NCBI RefSeq assembly: GCF_031846185.1
Contig: NZ_JAVRIF010000003.1
Location: forward strand, 434,001 to 498,000
DNA from: Thalassotalea_H castellviae
GTDB taxonomy: Bacteria; Pseudomonadota; Gammaproteobacteria; Enterobacterales; Alteromonadaceae
Direction of reading: 5' to 3'
Length of the DNA: 64,000 nucleotides
Part shown: in pieces, positions 19,555-28,103 of the stretch
Numbering within the stretch: position 1 is the first letter of the stretch
Layout: every line of letters starts with the position of its first letter
Translations under genes and position numbers: made by a program
The notes under the pieces: generated by a model
What the model was told of the DNA's origin: nothing
The model's input: the letters and a program-made list of their open reading frames with translations, nothing else
The model's database searches: none

Positions 19555-21069
19555 ATGGCTACAGAAGTCGAGCTTAAATATTTAACGAACAGTGATGATG
19601 TTTCAGCAAAAATTTTTAATTTATTAACAGAAAACGCATTAACTTACACGCATCAGGTAAAACAATTATCTAATTGCTATTTTGATACACCTGAACTTGC
19701 TTTACGTCATTTAGATATGGGGCTGAGAATTCGCGTTTGTGGAAGCCAAATTGAACAAACAATTAAAACTGCGGGTATTGTTGTTGGTGGCTTACATCAA
19801 CGCCCAGAATACAATGTTGATATAAGTGCCCCTTATCCTGATCTTACTTTATTTCCAACAGAGATTTGGCCCAATAGTAAAACTGCACAACAATTACAGA
19901 CGCAAATAATTCCTTTGTTTAATACCGACTTCACTCGAGAAATCTGGCTTATCACCATGGAAAATAGTGTGATTGAGTTGGCATTTGATCAAGGTGAAAT
20001 TTCTTCTCAAGGTCGCTCACTTGAAATTTGTGAGCTGGAATTAGAATTAGTTTCTGGTGAAAGAGAAGGTTTATTTTCGCTTGCCGAGTGTTTATTTAAA
20101 TCATTATCTTTACGTCCCGGAACACAAAGTAAAGCGGCGAGAGGTTATCGATTATATTTTAATAAACAACAAGTTGAAGATGTGGAACTTGAATTAGATT
20201 TACACAGTAATGCCGATAATATAGAAACCTGTTTTATTGATGGTATTCGTCATTGCTTGCAACTAACCCAAGTTACGATAGAGCAATATCTTAATGATAA
20301 ACGGTTACATAAGTTAGCTGAGCTTGTTGATGTGTTGGCTTTATTAAGACAGGGATTTTGGTTGTTTGATGAGAAACTATCTAAACAGAGTTTAGCGATA
20401 CGACAAGAGTTAAGTTATTTTATTCAATTATTTGCATGGGTTGATAGTGCGATATATTTTCGAGAGTTAATGACAAAAACAGGTAATTATCGAAAAAAAT
20501 TAGACTATAGTGAGCAATTGATAGAACAACTCAAATTAGAAAAACGCCGCTTTCCCGATAAAGTAATGGTAAGCCAATTACTGCATAGTGAACGTTTTAA
20601 TGGCTTACTTTTATCGTTACTGCGGATGATCACCTGTCAAAACCGACAACAGTATTTTACAAATACTACGCAAGAGCCTTTAATTCCCTTCGCCAAGCAA
20701 AAACTTTCTGAAAGTTTGGCGTTACTCAATACTGAAATGGCTACGTTAACCTCAATGGACGCCGAGAAATATTTATCACAACGTAAACGTTTGCATCGTA
20801 GTTTGTTGACCGGAAATTGGTTCGGTAGTTTTTTTGATGCCAAACAACGCAGCGAATATCGTATGCCGCTTCAAGATATTCAATTAGGTTTACGTGAACT
20901 ACAAAGCTTATGGATTATTAAACAGCAATTAGAAAAAGCTGAAATAGTGAACGAAGCTAATAATAAAAAAATATTAGATTGGCAAGAAAGTAAAGTTGAA
21001 AATTTACTGATCGCGTTAACCCATAGTAAAAATTTAGCGTTGTCATTGCCAGCCTATTGGTTAACTTAA
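19555..21069 (+). CDS. ygiF: Inorganic triphosphatase, CYTH-CHAD protein
   Basis: A 504-aa cytoplasmic enzyme. The N-terminal CYTH domain (about 1-200) starts with the diagnostic ExExK (EVELK), binding the triphosphate and metal. The C-terminal half (about 215-500) is a weakly conserved CHAD domain, predicted helical. E. coli YgiF hydrolyses inorganic triphosphate. The Shine-Dalgarno AAAGGTAAG precedes the ATG. In E. coli ygiF is followed by glnE and hldE; here about 9 kb of other genes separate ygiF from glnE. Confidence 0.88.
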   Translation: MATEVELKYLTNSDDVSAKIFNLLTENALTYTHQVKQLSNCYFDTPELALRHLDMGLRIRVCGSQIEQTIKTAGIVVGGLHQRPEYNVDISAPYPDLTLFPTEIWPNSKTAQQLQTQIIPLFNTDFTREIWLITMENSVIELAFDQGEISSQGRSLEICELELELVSGEREGLFSLAECLFKSLSLRPGTQSKAARGYRLYFNKQQVEDVELELDLHSNADNIETCFIDGIRHCLQLTQVTIEQYLNDKRLHKLAELVDVLALLRQGFWLFDEKLSKQSLAIRQELSYFIQLFAWVDSAIYFRELMTKTGNYRKKLDYSEQLIEQLKLEKRRFPDKVMVSQLLHSERFNGLLLSLLRMITCQNRQQYFTNTTQEPLIPFAKQKLSESLALLNTEMATLTSMDAEKYLSQRKRLHRSLLTGNWFGSFFDAKQRSEYRMPLQDIQLGLRELQSLWIIKQQLEKAEIVNEANNKKILDWQESKVENLLIALTHSKNLALSLPAYWLT

Positions 21070-21074
21070 TTTTT

Positions 21075-21980
21075 ATGACAAAGCTTATTAAGTCACTGCG
21101 AAATTTCGTCATTATTTTTGGGAGTTTCTCCTTTGCTAGTGTGGCAAGCGTGTATCAATTACCTGCGGGCAATTCAAAATTAATTGGCGAAAAAGTTACC
21201 TACCTAGTTGAGCAAGGGGATTATTTTCAAGCCTTAAGTGAATACCATAATGTTGGTTTCTTAGCGTTAATTGCGGCGAATCCAAACGTTGATCCTTTTT
21301 TGCCTACCAAAGGCACTTTGCTAGAAATACCGAAGCAAATGTTGCTACCTTATGCTGAACGTAAAGGTATTGTTATTAATTTAGCTGAGTTACGACTGTA
21401 TTATTTTCCGCCGAATGAACCTTTAGTCTATGTATTTCCGGTTGGCATCGGTCGTCAAGGATTAACAACTCCAAGAGTGATAAGTTATATCGGCGATAAG
21501 CGTAAAAATCCTACCTGGACTCCACCTCAAGAAATGCGAGAACGATATAAAGAAGAACATGGCAAAGAAATGGCGAAAGTGATCCCAGCAGGTCCTGATA
21601 ATCCTTTTGGTAAATATGCATTACGTCTCGCGAGTAGTGAATATTTAATTCATGGTACTAATAAACGCATGGGGATTGGATTGCGAGCCAGTTCTGGTTG
21701 TATTCGAATGTATGCTGAAGATATTGAATGGCTTTACCACAATATCAAGGTTGGTACGCAAGTCCGCATTGTTGAACAGCCGATAAAAATGTCTTACGAA
21801 CCGGATGGTCAAAAGTTAATTGAAATACATAAGCCTTTGTCTGATGAAGAGAATATAGGGAAGAATTTTTTTACTGAGGCGGTAGCACAATTTATTCAAC
21901 ATGACGATCAACAAAGTCAGATTATCAAACAAAGATTAGAAAAACCGAGTGGTTTAGTGGAGTCATTACCCTTGAGGTGA
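21075..21980 (+). CDS. L,D-transpeptidase (YkuD family) with LysM-like region
   Basis: A periplasmic peptidoglycan-remodelling enzyme of the ErfK/YbiS/YcfS family, which can crosslink peptidoglycan or attach Lpp to it. Signal peptide about 1-25, LysM-like region at about 35-95 (VEQGDYFQALSEYHNVGFLALIAANP), catalytic YkuD domain at about 100-240 with the active-site signature HGTN and SSGCIRMYAEDI (nucleophile Cys). I chose the ATG at 21075, 5 nt after the ygiF stop; an upstream in-frame ATG at 21057 would overlap ygiF. An Lpp-like lipoprotein with a C-terminal YKK is encoded 1.2 kb away, a plausible substrate. Confidence 0.9.
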   Translation: MTKLIKSLRNFVIIFGSFSFASVASVYQLPAGNSKLIGEKVTYLVEQGDYFQALSEYHNVGFLALIAANPNVDPFLPTKGTLLEIPKQMLLPYAERKGIVINLAELRLYYFPPNEPLVYVFPVGIGRQGLTTPRVISYIGDKRKNPTWTPPQEMRERYKEEHGKEMAKVIPAGPDNPFGKYALRLASSEYLIHGTNKRMGIGLRASSGCIRMYAEDIEWLYHNIKVGTQVRIVEQPIKMSYEPDGQKLIEIHKPLSDEENIGKNFFTEAVAQFIQHDDQQSQIIKQRLEKPSGLVESLPLR

Positions 21981-23057
21981 TTCTTGGTTTTGTAACGAAA
22001 TTAACATGGCTTTAGCTTGCTTTGAATACAAAATGGTTTGTGAGATCTCAGATAATTCGTCTTCGGAAATTTTCTCTGCGTTATAAAGTATATTGAGTTG
22101 GCTTAGTACATTTGCTTCAAAAGTGTAGCCCGCTATAGGGTATTTTTTTGAAATATTTGCCAATGACACTTCATCTCTAATATAAAGTTGTAATTTTAAT
22201 GTTTGAGTCACTTTTTCTGGTAATCGCCAAAAATTCGCTATTTGGTAGGTAATTCTGGGGGAATATTGTTTCAATAATACTTTAAATGCACTCGAGTCTG
22301 GAGTGCAATTTGGATTTACAAAACTAAACGCTTCGATCAGTACCTGAAAGACAACCATAGCCCCTAAATTTAGAATTAAACCGATTAAATATGCTGTGGC
22401 TTGATCCGCTGAACACTCGCTTAAAGAAGTTATATTTTGACAATTATTACCCGTTTCTAAACTGTGCAGCCATATTTTTTCACCGTATTGCTTAAAATAT
22501 ACATTAGACGTAGGCGTCATTTGTTTTAAGTAATGAACAATGATCCCTTCACTTAAGCCATTTGCCCCTATAGTCATAAAGGCAGATTTTAACTCAGTGA
22601 TTTCCCGGTTATGGTTATTATATTTAGCCGAATTAGCCAGCTCAATGACTTTAGCTGCTACCATTGGCTCTTTATTAATAATACTGATCAGTAGGTCGGT
22701 ATTGAAATCATCATTTTTGAGTTCGTTAATCAAGGTAGTTAATGAAAGCGGTAATACAGGTAATGATTTTACTAATTCTTTAGGATAATCGAGTAATTTA
22801 ATAATCTCTCTTTCAACGTACTGACTTAACTCATCGCGCTGATGGTTATCGGTTGATTTGCCGAATAAGTAATCAGAAAACTTATCTGACAGTTCATCAA
22901 ACTGATTAGTGATCTTTATTGGTTGACGCTCAGAAGGGGGAGGGGATGTAACCGTTACTTTATCTTCTTCAATAGCCGGTGTTTTAGAATCTTCGAAATA
23001 TAAATAATTGGCTTGCTCTATCGCTTTTTTGCGAGAAGAAAATAATGACTTTACCAA
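21966..23057 (-). CDS. HDOD domain protein
   Basis: A 363-aa cytoplasmic protein. Residues about 95-300 form an HDOD domain, an HD-related helical domain without the metal site, found in bacterial signalling proteins (LPVLPLSLTTLINELKNDDFNTDLL, then VAAKVIELANSAKYN). The N-terminal 60 residues are polar and look disordered. Such proteins act in c-di-GMP or motility signalling, but the role of this one is unknown. The first codon is TTG with a weak ribosome site, so the start is uncertain. Its 3' end overlaps the convergent L,D-transpeptidase gene by 15 nt. Confidence 0.75.
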   Translation of the reverse strand: MVKSLFSSRKKAIEQANYLYFEDSKTPAIEEDKVTVTSPPPSERQPIKITNQFDELSDKFSDYLFGKSTDNHQRDELSQYVEREIIKLLDYPKELVKSLPVLPLSLTTLINELKNDDFNTDLLISIINKEPMVAAKVIELANSAKYNNHNREITELKSAFMTIGANGLSEGIIVHYLKQMTPTSNVYFKQYGEKIWLHSLETGNNCQNITSLSECSADQATAYLIGLILNLGAMVVFQVLIEAFSFVNPNCTPDSSAFKVLLKQYSPRITYQIANFWRLPEKVTQTLKLQLYIRDEVSLANISKKYPIAGYTFEANVLSQLNILYNAEKISEDELSEISQTILYSKQAKAMLISLQNQESPQG

Positions 23058-23113
23058 TTGAAGAAAAATGAGAATTTCCTCTATTCATCGTATGAAACTG
23101 GGTAATTAGTTTC

Positions 23114-23154
23114 GAAAAAAGAGCTAAGTAATTATTATATTAGCTCTATTTTTC
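23114..23154 (-). terminator. Terminator after the Lpp-like gene
   Basis: On the minus strand GAGCTAA and TTAGCTC form a 7-bp stem (23121-23127 with 23140-23146), followed by a run of six T. Confidence 0.65.
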
Positions 23155-23178
23155 CAATTATGCATTGTGATGACAATA

Positions 23179-23418
23179 TTATTTTTTATAACTTTTAGCG
23201 ATGTTATCCATGCGCTGTTTAGTTTTGTCATTTGCGGCTTTAAGGGCATTAATTTCCGCAGTGTTTTTAGCTTGTTGAGCATTTAATTTAGATACTTGCA
23301 TGGTCAACTTATCAACTTTATTAGAAAGCGTGCTGACCTGTTGTTCCATATTATCAGAGCTTGCACAACCGGTAAGAAATGAGATTAAGACTACAGTGAA
23401 CAATGTTTTAGTTAACAT
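23179..23418 (-). CDS. Lpp/OprI-like alanine-zipper murein lipoprotein
   Basis: A 79-aa outer-membrane lipoprotein. Lipobox LTGC at about residues 15-18, then a heptad-type coiled coil (STLSNKVDKLTMQVSKLNAQQ) and a C-terminal YKK. In E. coli Lpp (YRK) the terminal lysine is joined to peptidoglycan by L,D-transpeptidases, so this protein may tether the outer membrane in the same way. A good Shine-Dalgarno (AAGGAAAC) and its own terminator indicate a monocistronic gene. Confidence 0.82.
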   Translation of the reverse strand: MLTKTLFTVVLISFLTGCASSDNMEQQVSTLSNKVDKLTMQVSKLNAQQAKNTAEINALKAANDKTKQRMDNIAKSYKK

Positions 23419-23519
23419 ATACGTTTCCTTGATACTCTTTAAGTATTATTTTCAGCAGATTAGCTTCTAGATTACGTGATAAAGACAAGCAATTCAAATG
23501 GTACCAAGAATTAACAACT

Positions 23520-23981
23520 TTATTTTGAGGCGATCTTTTCAACCTTCTCAAGAATACTGTCTATCTTTTTTTCGAGATGTTTGTTGTGAGCTAGAATCTC
23601 TTTATTTTGTTTTCTAAGCTCTCTATTTTTTACATTGGTATCTGAAAAGCCGACAAATTTATTAACAAATTGTGCGCCGACAAAACCCACCATACCTACT
23701 CCAATATAAAACATTGCAGCGACAATGATTCGCCCAGGTAAGGTTACCGGATAGAAATCACCAAAGCCGATAGTACTTGCACTCATTTGCAGTGTCCAAA
23801 AGGCATCTTTATATGATCTAATATTACTATGCTCTGAGGCAAGCTCGTATTGATATAATGGAAAGGAAAGTAGGGCGATGACACCATAAAGCACTGCGAT
23901 AGTGATCAGTAATAAATAAAACGAGTTGTAATTTTTTACACCAAATTCGTCAATAGTGTATGATTTTAATGATGGTTTCAT
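23520..23981 (-). CDS. Two-helix potassium channel with C-terminal coiled coil
   Basis: A 153-aa inner-membrane ion channel of the two-transmembrane type. Helices lie at about 19-40 and 88-112, with a pore loop carrying a selectivity-filter-like TIGFGD (canonical TVGYGD). A coiled coil at about 120-150 (NRELRKQNKEILAHNKHLEKK) probably holds the tetramer. It has no RCK or cyclic-nucleotide domain. It is the last gene of the DUF2170-PspA-DUF2491 operon (13-nt gap), suggesting a role in membrane-potential or osmotic homeostasis alongside PspA. Confidence 0.83.
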   Translation of the reverse strand: MKPSLKSYTIDEFGVKNYNSFYLLLITIAVLYGVIALLSFPLYQYELASEHSNIRSYKDAFWTLQMSASTIGFGDFYPVTLPGRIIVAAMFYIGVGMVGFVGAQFVNKFVGFSDTNVKNRELRKQNKEILAHNKHLEKKIDSILEKVEKIASK

Positions 23982-23994
23982 GAGAGTGACTTTA

Positions 23995-24315
23995 TTATTG
24001 TTGACTAACGTATTGTATTAAATCATCCATCAATTTCTTTTTAATTTCCAGTTGTTGTTCTGGTGCTAAGTGATATTTTTTTGCTAAAACAACATAATCA
24101 TCAGCAGACAGACTAACGGTTAATCTAGGTCGTTTGGGTTTTTTATTCACAGGTAAGCCTAAAATATCTCTTATTTTGTCTGAAGGGCTTAAACCAACTT
24201 CAAGGGCTTCTCTTCTTATGCTTAACTGAATTTTTTCATCCATATCAAAAGCGACTTGGGTTGCTTTTGCTGCTTTGACGGATGATTGCCATTTTTCTGG
24301 TAGTTTTCTACTCAC
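23995..24315 (-). CDS. Small basic protein, possible tandem ribbon-helix-helix
   Basis: A 106-aa cytoplasmic protein that I do not recognise by family. It has two similar halves: KIQLSIRREALEVGLSPSDK and RLTVSLSADDYVVLAKKYHL. Each reads as a short beta strand followed by two helices, as in Arc/MetJ ribbon-helix-helix DNA-binding proteins, and basic residues (KKPKRPR) join them. If so, one chain could make a complete DNA-binding unit. It starts 2 nt after the DUF2491 gene and precedes the channel gene. It is a candidate regulator for the palindromes upstream of this operon; that is inference only. Confidence 0.5.
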   Translation of the reverse strand: MSRKLPEKWQSSVKAAKATQVAFDMDEKIQLSIRREALEVGLSPSDKIRDILGLPVNKKPKRPRLTVSLSADDYVVLAKKYHLAPEQQLEIKKKLMDDLIQYVSQQ

Positions 24316-24317
24316 AA

Positions 24318-24956
24318 TTAACTTCCTGGAAACATGTCTATAATATCTGTTGTTGGTCGGTATATCGTTAAAAATACATCAGTGTCGCCATCTTGCCAAA
24401 CTTCTAACTCAATACCGCGCGATTGATCTTTATCTAAAAGTTGATAAAGTTCAAATTGTTCACCAGCGTCTTTACCTTCATAAGCGGATAAACTTTCGCT
24501 ACGATGATCTTTACGATGAAAATAGCCTACCGTAGAAAATTGAGATTGTTGATATTGTTCACTCGTCCAGCCCTGTGATAAATGGCTATCTGTTTTTCGG
24601 GTTAAAAAAGCTTGTCCAGGCTCTTCAAATATCGTTGAGAATTCATCAAGATCAAATAAAGTTTCAACATTGTCATGCTGAATTTTTAAAGAAAACTTTA
24701 AATAGGTTTTATCATCAATATCTAAGGTTAAATATAATTCAGTATCGTCATTGCCTGTTAGCACCCATTCGGTGTCTACTTGATTCTCATATTCGTAGCT
24801 ATTGATTTCACTGACTTGAAATTGTTGATTTCTTAAGTTTTCAGGCAAAGCAAAACTGTCCGTTAGCACTATAATGTCACCTTTTAATAAATCTTTGGCT
24901 TGATTGACTTGGCGGGCAGTTTCATCTTTGTTGAATATTTTTTTAAAAAAGCTCAT
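24318..24956 (-). CDS. yjfK: DUF2491 (YjfK-like) protein
   Basis: A 212-aa soluble protein without signal peptide. It begins MSFFKKIFNK, like the PspA partner proteins, and is mostly beta-rich with many Glu and Asp. Length, position after a PspA gene and the C-terminal pattern (ELEVWQDGDTDVFLTIYRP) match E. coli YjfK (DUF2491). The function is unknown. Comparative studies place DUF2491 in PspA-linked envelope-stress loci. The symbol is assigned by gene context as much as by sequence. Confidence 0.68.
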   Translation of the reverse strand: MSFFKKIFNKDETARQVNQAKDLLKGDIIVLTDSFALPENLRNQQFQVSEINSYEYENQVDTEWVLTGNDDTELYLTLDIDDKTYLKFSLKIQHDNVETLFDLDEFSTIFEEPGQAFLTRKTDSHLSQGWTSEQYQQSQFSTVGYFHRKDHRSESLSAYEGKDAGEQFELYQLLDKDQSRGIELEVWQDGDTDVFLTIYRPTTDIIDMFPGS

Positions 24957-24984
24957 CGTTATCCCAGTTTATGTTATGACAAAC

Positions 24985-25017
24985 AAGCGCTTACTCGACG
25001 GTATCAAGTAGGCGCTT
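24985..25017 (-). terminator. Intercistronic hairpin between the PspA and DUF2491 genes
   Basis: AAGCGCTTACT (24985-24995) pairs with AGTAGGCGCTT (25007-25017) with one wobble. Only a short T run (GTTT) follows on the minus strand, so it could be a partial terminator or mRNA-processing/stability element setting pspA expression above the distal genes. Confidence 0.45.
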
Positions 25018-25037
25018 AGTATTTACGTATAAACAAG

Positions 25038-25727
25038 TTACTTTTGCTTGGCTTTTAAACGCTCTAATACAGAATTTGCATTGTTGTCAGTTGCGCCAAT
25101 TCCTGCTTCTTTTAATTGAGCTTCAAGTGAGCTGTCTGAATTTTCAGATTCTAACACCTCAGCGGCCTTCATTTGGTCATCAAACTTTTGTTGTTTAGCT
25201 TTGATGCGTTCTAATGAATCTTTCGCGTTAAGAAGTTTAGAATTGCTCGAAGAAAAGTTGTCTGTAATAGCAGACGTAGCCTTTTGCACACTTTCTGTGG
25301 TTTTCACCATGGAAAGTTGACGTTTGTATTCTTGTACTTGGCGTTCACTTTTCTTCACTAATTCTTTTAAGCGATTTGCATTACCTTCAAAACTATCAAG
25401 TGCTTGTTGTTGGGTTGTTAATTCACCCTCTAAAGTTGAGATTTTCTCCGCAACAGCTAATGCCAATGTTTCATCACCTTTTTCTAAGGCTTGAACTGCA
25501 TAACCTTCGTGTTCTGTAATCTCACGTTTAATACGGTCAACTTCACGACTTGATGCCATTTGTTGAGCCATTACGCCAGTTAAATCTCGTTTAGCTTTGG
25601 TTAAGTGGTTTTCAGCATCACGAATTTCTTGTTCAAAAATTCTCGTCGCGTTTGCATCTACAATGCCTTCGCCAACTTCAGTTGCACCACCACGGATAGC
25701 GGTCATAATTTTTTTAAAAATGCTCAT
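25038..25727 (-). CDS. yjfJ: PspA/IM30-family protein (YjfJ-like)
   Basis: A 229-aa peripheral membrane protein of the PspA/Vipp1/IM30 (ESCRT-III-like) family, which binds stressed membranes and forms oligomeric scaffolds. The N-terminal amphipathic helix (MSIFKKIMTAIRGGATEVGE) is followed by long coiled-coil helices at about 25-190. It is followed by DUF2491 and preceded by DUF2170, the order of E. coli yjfIJK. pspF, pspB and pspC are absent, so this is the yjf type, not the classical psp operon. Confidence 0.88.
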   Translation of the reverse strand: MSIFKKIMTAIRGGATEVGEGIVDANATRIFEQEIRDAENHLTKAKRDLTGVMAQQMASSREVDRIKREITEHEGYAVQALEKGDETLALAVAEKISTLEGELTTQQQALDSFEGNANRLKELVKKSERQVQEYKRQLSMVKTTESVQKATSAITDNFSSSNSKLLNAKDSLERIKAKQQKFDDQMKAAEVLESENSDSSLEAQLKEAGIGATDNNANSVLERLKAKQK

Positions 25728-25751
25728 AATAATACTCCAAAAGGTGGTTGC

Positions 25752-26177
25752 TTAAATTAAGTAGTCGCTCATGTCATCGATCACTTCGATGGCATTGTTA
25801 TTTAAGACGGCAAGTTCATGTTCAATATCATCAAACGTCGACCCAATTGATAAAGCGCCAAAAATGACATATTTATCGCCAATTTTAGAAAATGATGAAA
25901 GTGGCATAGGGATATTCATTTCTAGCATGCTTTCGTGCATTTCCGCTAAACATTCCGGTTTCACTTCTTCTGTGCCCCATAAATACGTAATGCAAAGAAT
26001 TTGATCATCAGTAACCGAAACAAATACGGGTAACTCTTCACGGCCGATAACCGTTATTTGTAGTACGTCAACTTCGCCTGAAATTGGTTGACAGTCAAAA
26101 ACCATCCCGGTTTCTGAGTTATCTGCCAATGCATTCAAATGGTTAGCAATTTTGTGAATATTCATGTTGTTCCTCAT
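25752..26177 (-). CDS. yjfI: DUF2170 (YjfI-like) protein
   Basis: A 141-aa soluble acidic protein, first gene of the minus-strand PspA operon (24-nt gap to the PspA gene). It resembles E. coli YjfI (DUF2170), a small alpha/beta protein of unknown function that accompanies PspA. It has the segments FDCQPISGEVDVLQITV and PMPLSSFSKIGDKYVIFGAL. An MRN start at 26177 or an internal ATG four codons later are both possible. The promoter and two palindromic operators lie just upstream. Confidence 0.72.
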   Translation of the reverse strand: MRNNMNIHKIANHLNALADNSETGMVFDCQPISGEVDVLQITVIGREELPVFVSVTDDQILCITYLWGTEEVKPECLAEMHESMLEMNIPMPLSSFSKIGDKYVIFGALSIGSTFDDIEHELAVLNNNAIEVIDDMSDYLI

Positions 26178-26217
26178 GTTTTATCAAAGGGTCGTTGCAA
26201 TAACTTTATTAACCCAC

Positions 26218-26230
26218 GACATATTATGTC
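26218..26230. promoter_or_regulatory. Operator-like palindrome, downstream site (yjfI promoter)
   Basis: GACATATTATGTC is a perfect 6+1+6 palindrome. It lies between the predicted transcription start and the yjfI start codon, a position where a bound protein would block transcription. Confidence 0.7.
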
Positions 26231-26239
26231 GATGTTGTA

Positions 26240-26267
26240 AATTTAGCATCGTGACATAATATGTCAA
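26240..26267 (-). promoter_or_regulatory. Predicted promoter of the yjfI-PspA-DUF2491-channel operon
   Basis: On the minus strand a perfect -35 TTGACA (26262-26267) is 16 bp from a -10-like TAAATT (26240-26245). The -35 box is embedded in the palindrome at 26253-26265. Confidence 0.55.
26253..26265. promoter_or_regulatory. Operator-like palindrome overlapping the yjfI -35 box
   Basis: GACATAATATGTC is a perfect 6+1+6 palindrome, identical apart from the central base to the site at 26218-26230, and identical to the site at 30134-30146. Centres of the two sites here are 35 bp apart. Confidence 0.7.
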
Positions 26268-26338
26268 GCGCTGATTTAATTTTTCTGTAAATTAAGTTTA
26301 TCTTATACAGTCAATATTGTAGTTTTTTAACAAAGTAA

Positions 26339-28081
26339 CTACTGTGTGTAAGCATTTTCAAGTCCTTGTTGATTGCGCCAAGCCTTTTGATGTAGTTGAT
26401 AAATAGTATGGCTACCTAAATAATTTATAGCCGCTTTACCTTGCTTAGAATAAAAATTTTGTGAAAATTCAAAGGCACCAATTAACATAGGTAAGGTTAA
26501 CCATTGCTGTTCAACCTGAAATTTATCAAGGGTATGAAACCTAGCTAACGGACTTAATCCACGCTTTGAGGCGATTGTCCAACCCCATTCACCAAAGCTA
26601 GGAACGTTATCATGGTATTGTTGAACATCTGAAAAGCCTGCAGCTCTTACGGTTTCACCTATCGATAAAAAGGCTGTTTTTGCGTGGTATGGACTTGTCG
26701 ATTGTATGGTGATGAGTCCATCTCCGGATAATAACTGGTTTAAACGAGCATAAAAATTAACGGAATAAAGTTTATTTAAATCAGGATGGCTAGGATCAGG
26801 TAAATCAACAATAATACTGTCAAAAGATTTTTGTTGTTTCAATAAATTATCTATGGCAATAAAAGCATCACTATAAATTAATTCAACATTAGGGTGAGAG
26901 AGACTTTGTTGATTTAGCTGAGTTATTTTTCGAGCAAGGGATGTTGGCAGCGTTTCACTGGGCTGTTTAAATAGTTCGATGAGTTCTTGATCTAAGTCGA
27001 TTAATGTAACGTGTTTGGGCTGCCAAGCTAATACATCTCTTAATGCAAGGCCATCACCACCACCGATGATTAAAATATTGTCTTGTCGTGCTGAGCCGGC
27101 AAGTGCAGGAGCAACAAGGTAGTTATGGTAAATATGCTCATCTGATGACGAAAATTGTAATCGTCCATTAAGATAAAAGTTAATGATAGGTTGCTGTTCT
27201 AAGCCCATTTGTCGTTCAGTAAACGTGAGTTGTTGATAACGTGTTTTATCGGTGTAAACCACATTGTCTAAATACAATAAGTTACTTAATTGCATTAACC
27301 ACTGATTACCTTGCTGATATATAAAAAAAATGCCAATAAGTAACAAGCCATGAAAAGCGACTAATAATTTACGCCAATGAAGTTTTTGCCAATAACAAGT
27401 GATAAAGATAAAACCGGCAATTAAATTTAAGGCTGCCGTCAAAGCGCTGGCTTTACTGATATCAATGGTTAATAAAAATAACACCCATATTGCCGCACCA
27501 ATACCCGCACCAATATAATCTGCCCCGTAGATGGTACCTAAATTATTAGCTAGATGTTTTTGATGAATTTGTTCACGTATTTTCGCGATTAACGGAATTT
27601 CCATACCAATGAAAAAACCGAGTAATAATCCAAAAAAATATGGACTATTAAAAGCTAAATAGCTTATTTGTTTGAAAAAGCCCCCTCGGGGTAAGGCATC
27701 GGGCGGTAAAGAAAATGTATCGGCAATAATTTGCGGCAGTAATTGAGTTGCTGCGATCAAACTGGCAATAATGAGAATGGAACTTGTACCTAAAAATGCA
27801 ATAATCAGTTCAAGCCAAACAAAACCATTAAAAGCACAGGTTATTTTTCGTGCGGCAAAAGCCCCTAAACCCATAGAAACAATCATCAGTCCTATCATGG
27901 TATAGATAGCACTTTCCATCACGCCTAACACTCTGCCAGCGTAATGCGATAATAAGTATTCGTATATTAGGCCACAACCGGCCAATACAGCCATGGTAAT
28001 AATAAGCAGCAAGTCATGCCAAATAAATGATTTATTTAAAACTTGATGCTTATTTACCTTGGGCTTTTGTGCGTTTTTCAC
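26339..28081 (-). CDS. Membrane-bound spermidine-synthase-like protein
   Basis: A 580-aa protein. The N-terminal about 260 residues hold seven or more membrane helices. The C-terminal half (about 300-520) is a polyamine aminopropyltransferase-type SAM fold: ILIIGGGDGLALRDVL binds the nucleotide, and VDLPDPSHPDLNKLYS corresponds to the catalytic-loop segment. Such fused proteins transfer aminopropyl or related groups at the membrane, but their substrates are largely unknown. It follows the DUF350 gene by 22 nt on the minus strand. Together with PspA this matches the yjf-type loci that elsewhere include glutathionylspermidine synthase, which is absent here. Confidence 0.85.
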   Translation of the reverse strand: MKNAQKPKVNKHQVLNKSFIWHDLLLIITMAVLAGCGLIYEYLLSHYAGRVLGVMESAIYTMIGLMIVSMGLGAFAARKITCAFNGFVWLELIIAFLGTSSILIIASLIAATQLLPQIIADTFSLPPDALPRGGFFKQISYLAFNSPYFFGLLLGFFIGMEIPLIAKIREQIHQKHLANNLGTIYGADYIGAGIGAAIWVLFLLTIDISKASALTAALNLIAGFIFITCYWQKLHWRKLLVAFHGLLLIGIFFIYQQGNQWLMQLSNLLYLDNVVYTDKTRYQQLTFTERQMGLEQQPIINFYLNGRLQFSSSDEHIYHNYLVAPALAGSARQDNILIIGGGDGLALRDVLAWQPKHVTLIDLDQELIELFKQPSETLPTSLARKITQLNQQSLSHPNVELIYSDAFIAIDNLLKQQKSFDSIIVDLPDPSHPDLNKLYSVNFYARLNQLLSGDGLITIQSTSPYHAKTAFLSIGETVRAAGFSDVQQYHDNVPSFGEWGWTIASKRGLSPLARFHTLDKFQVEQQWLTLPMLIGAFEFSQNFYSKQGKAAINYLGSHTIYQLHQKAWRNQQGLENAYTQ

Positions 28082-28103
28082 TAATAAAGGTTAACGAGTC
28101 AAT

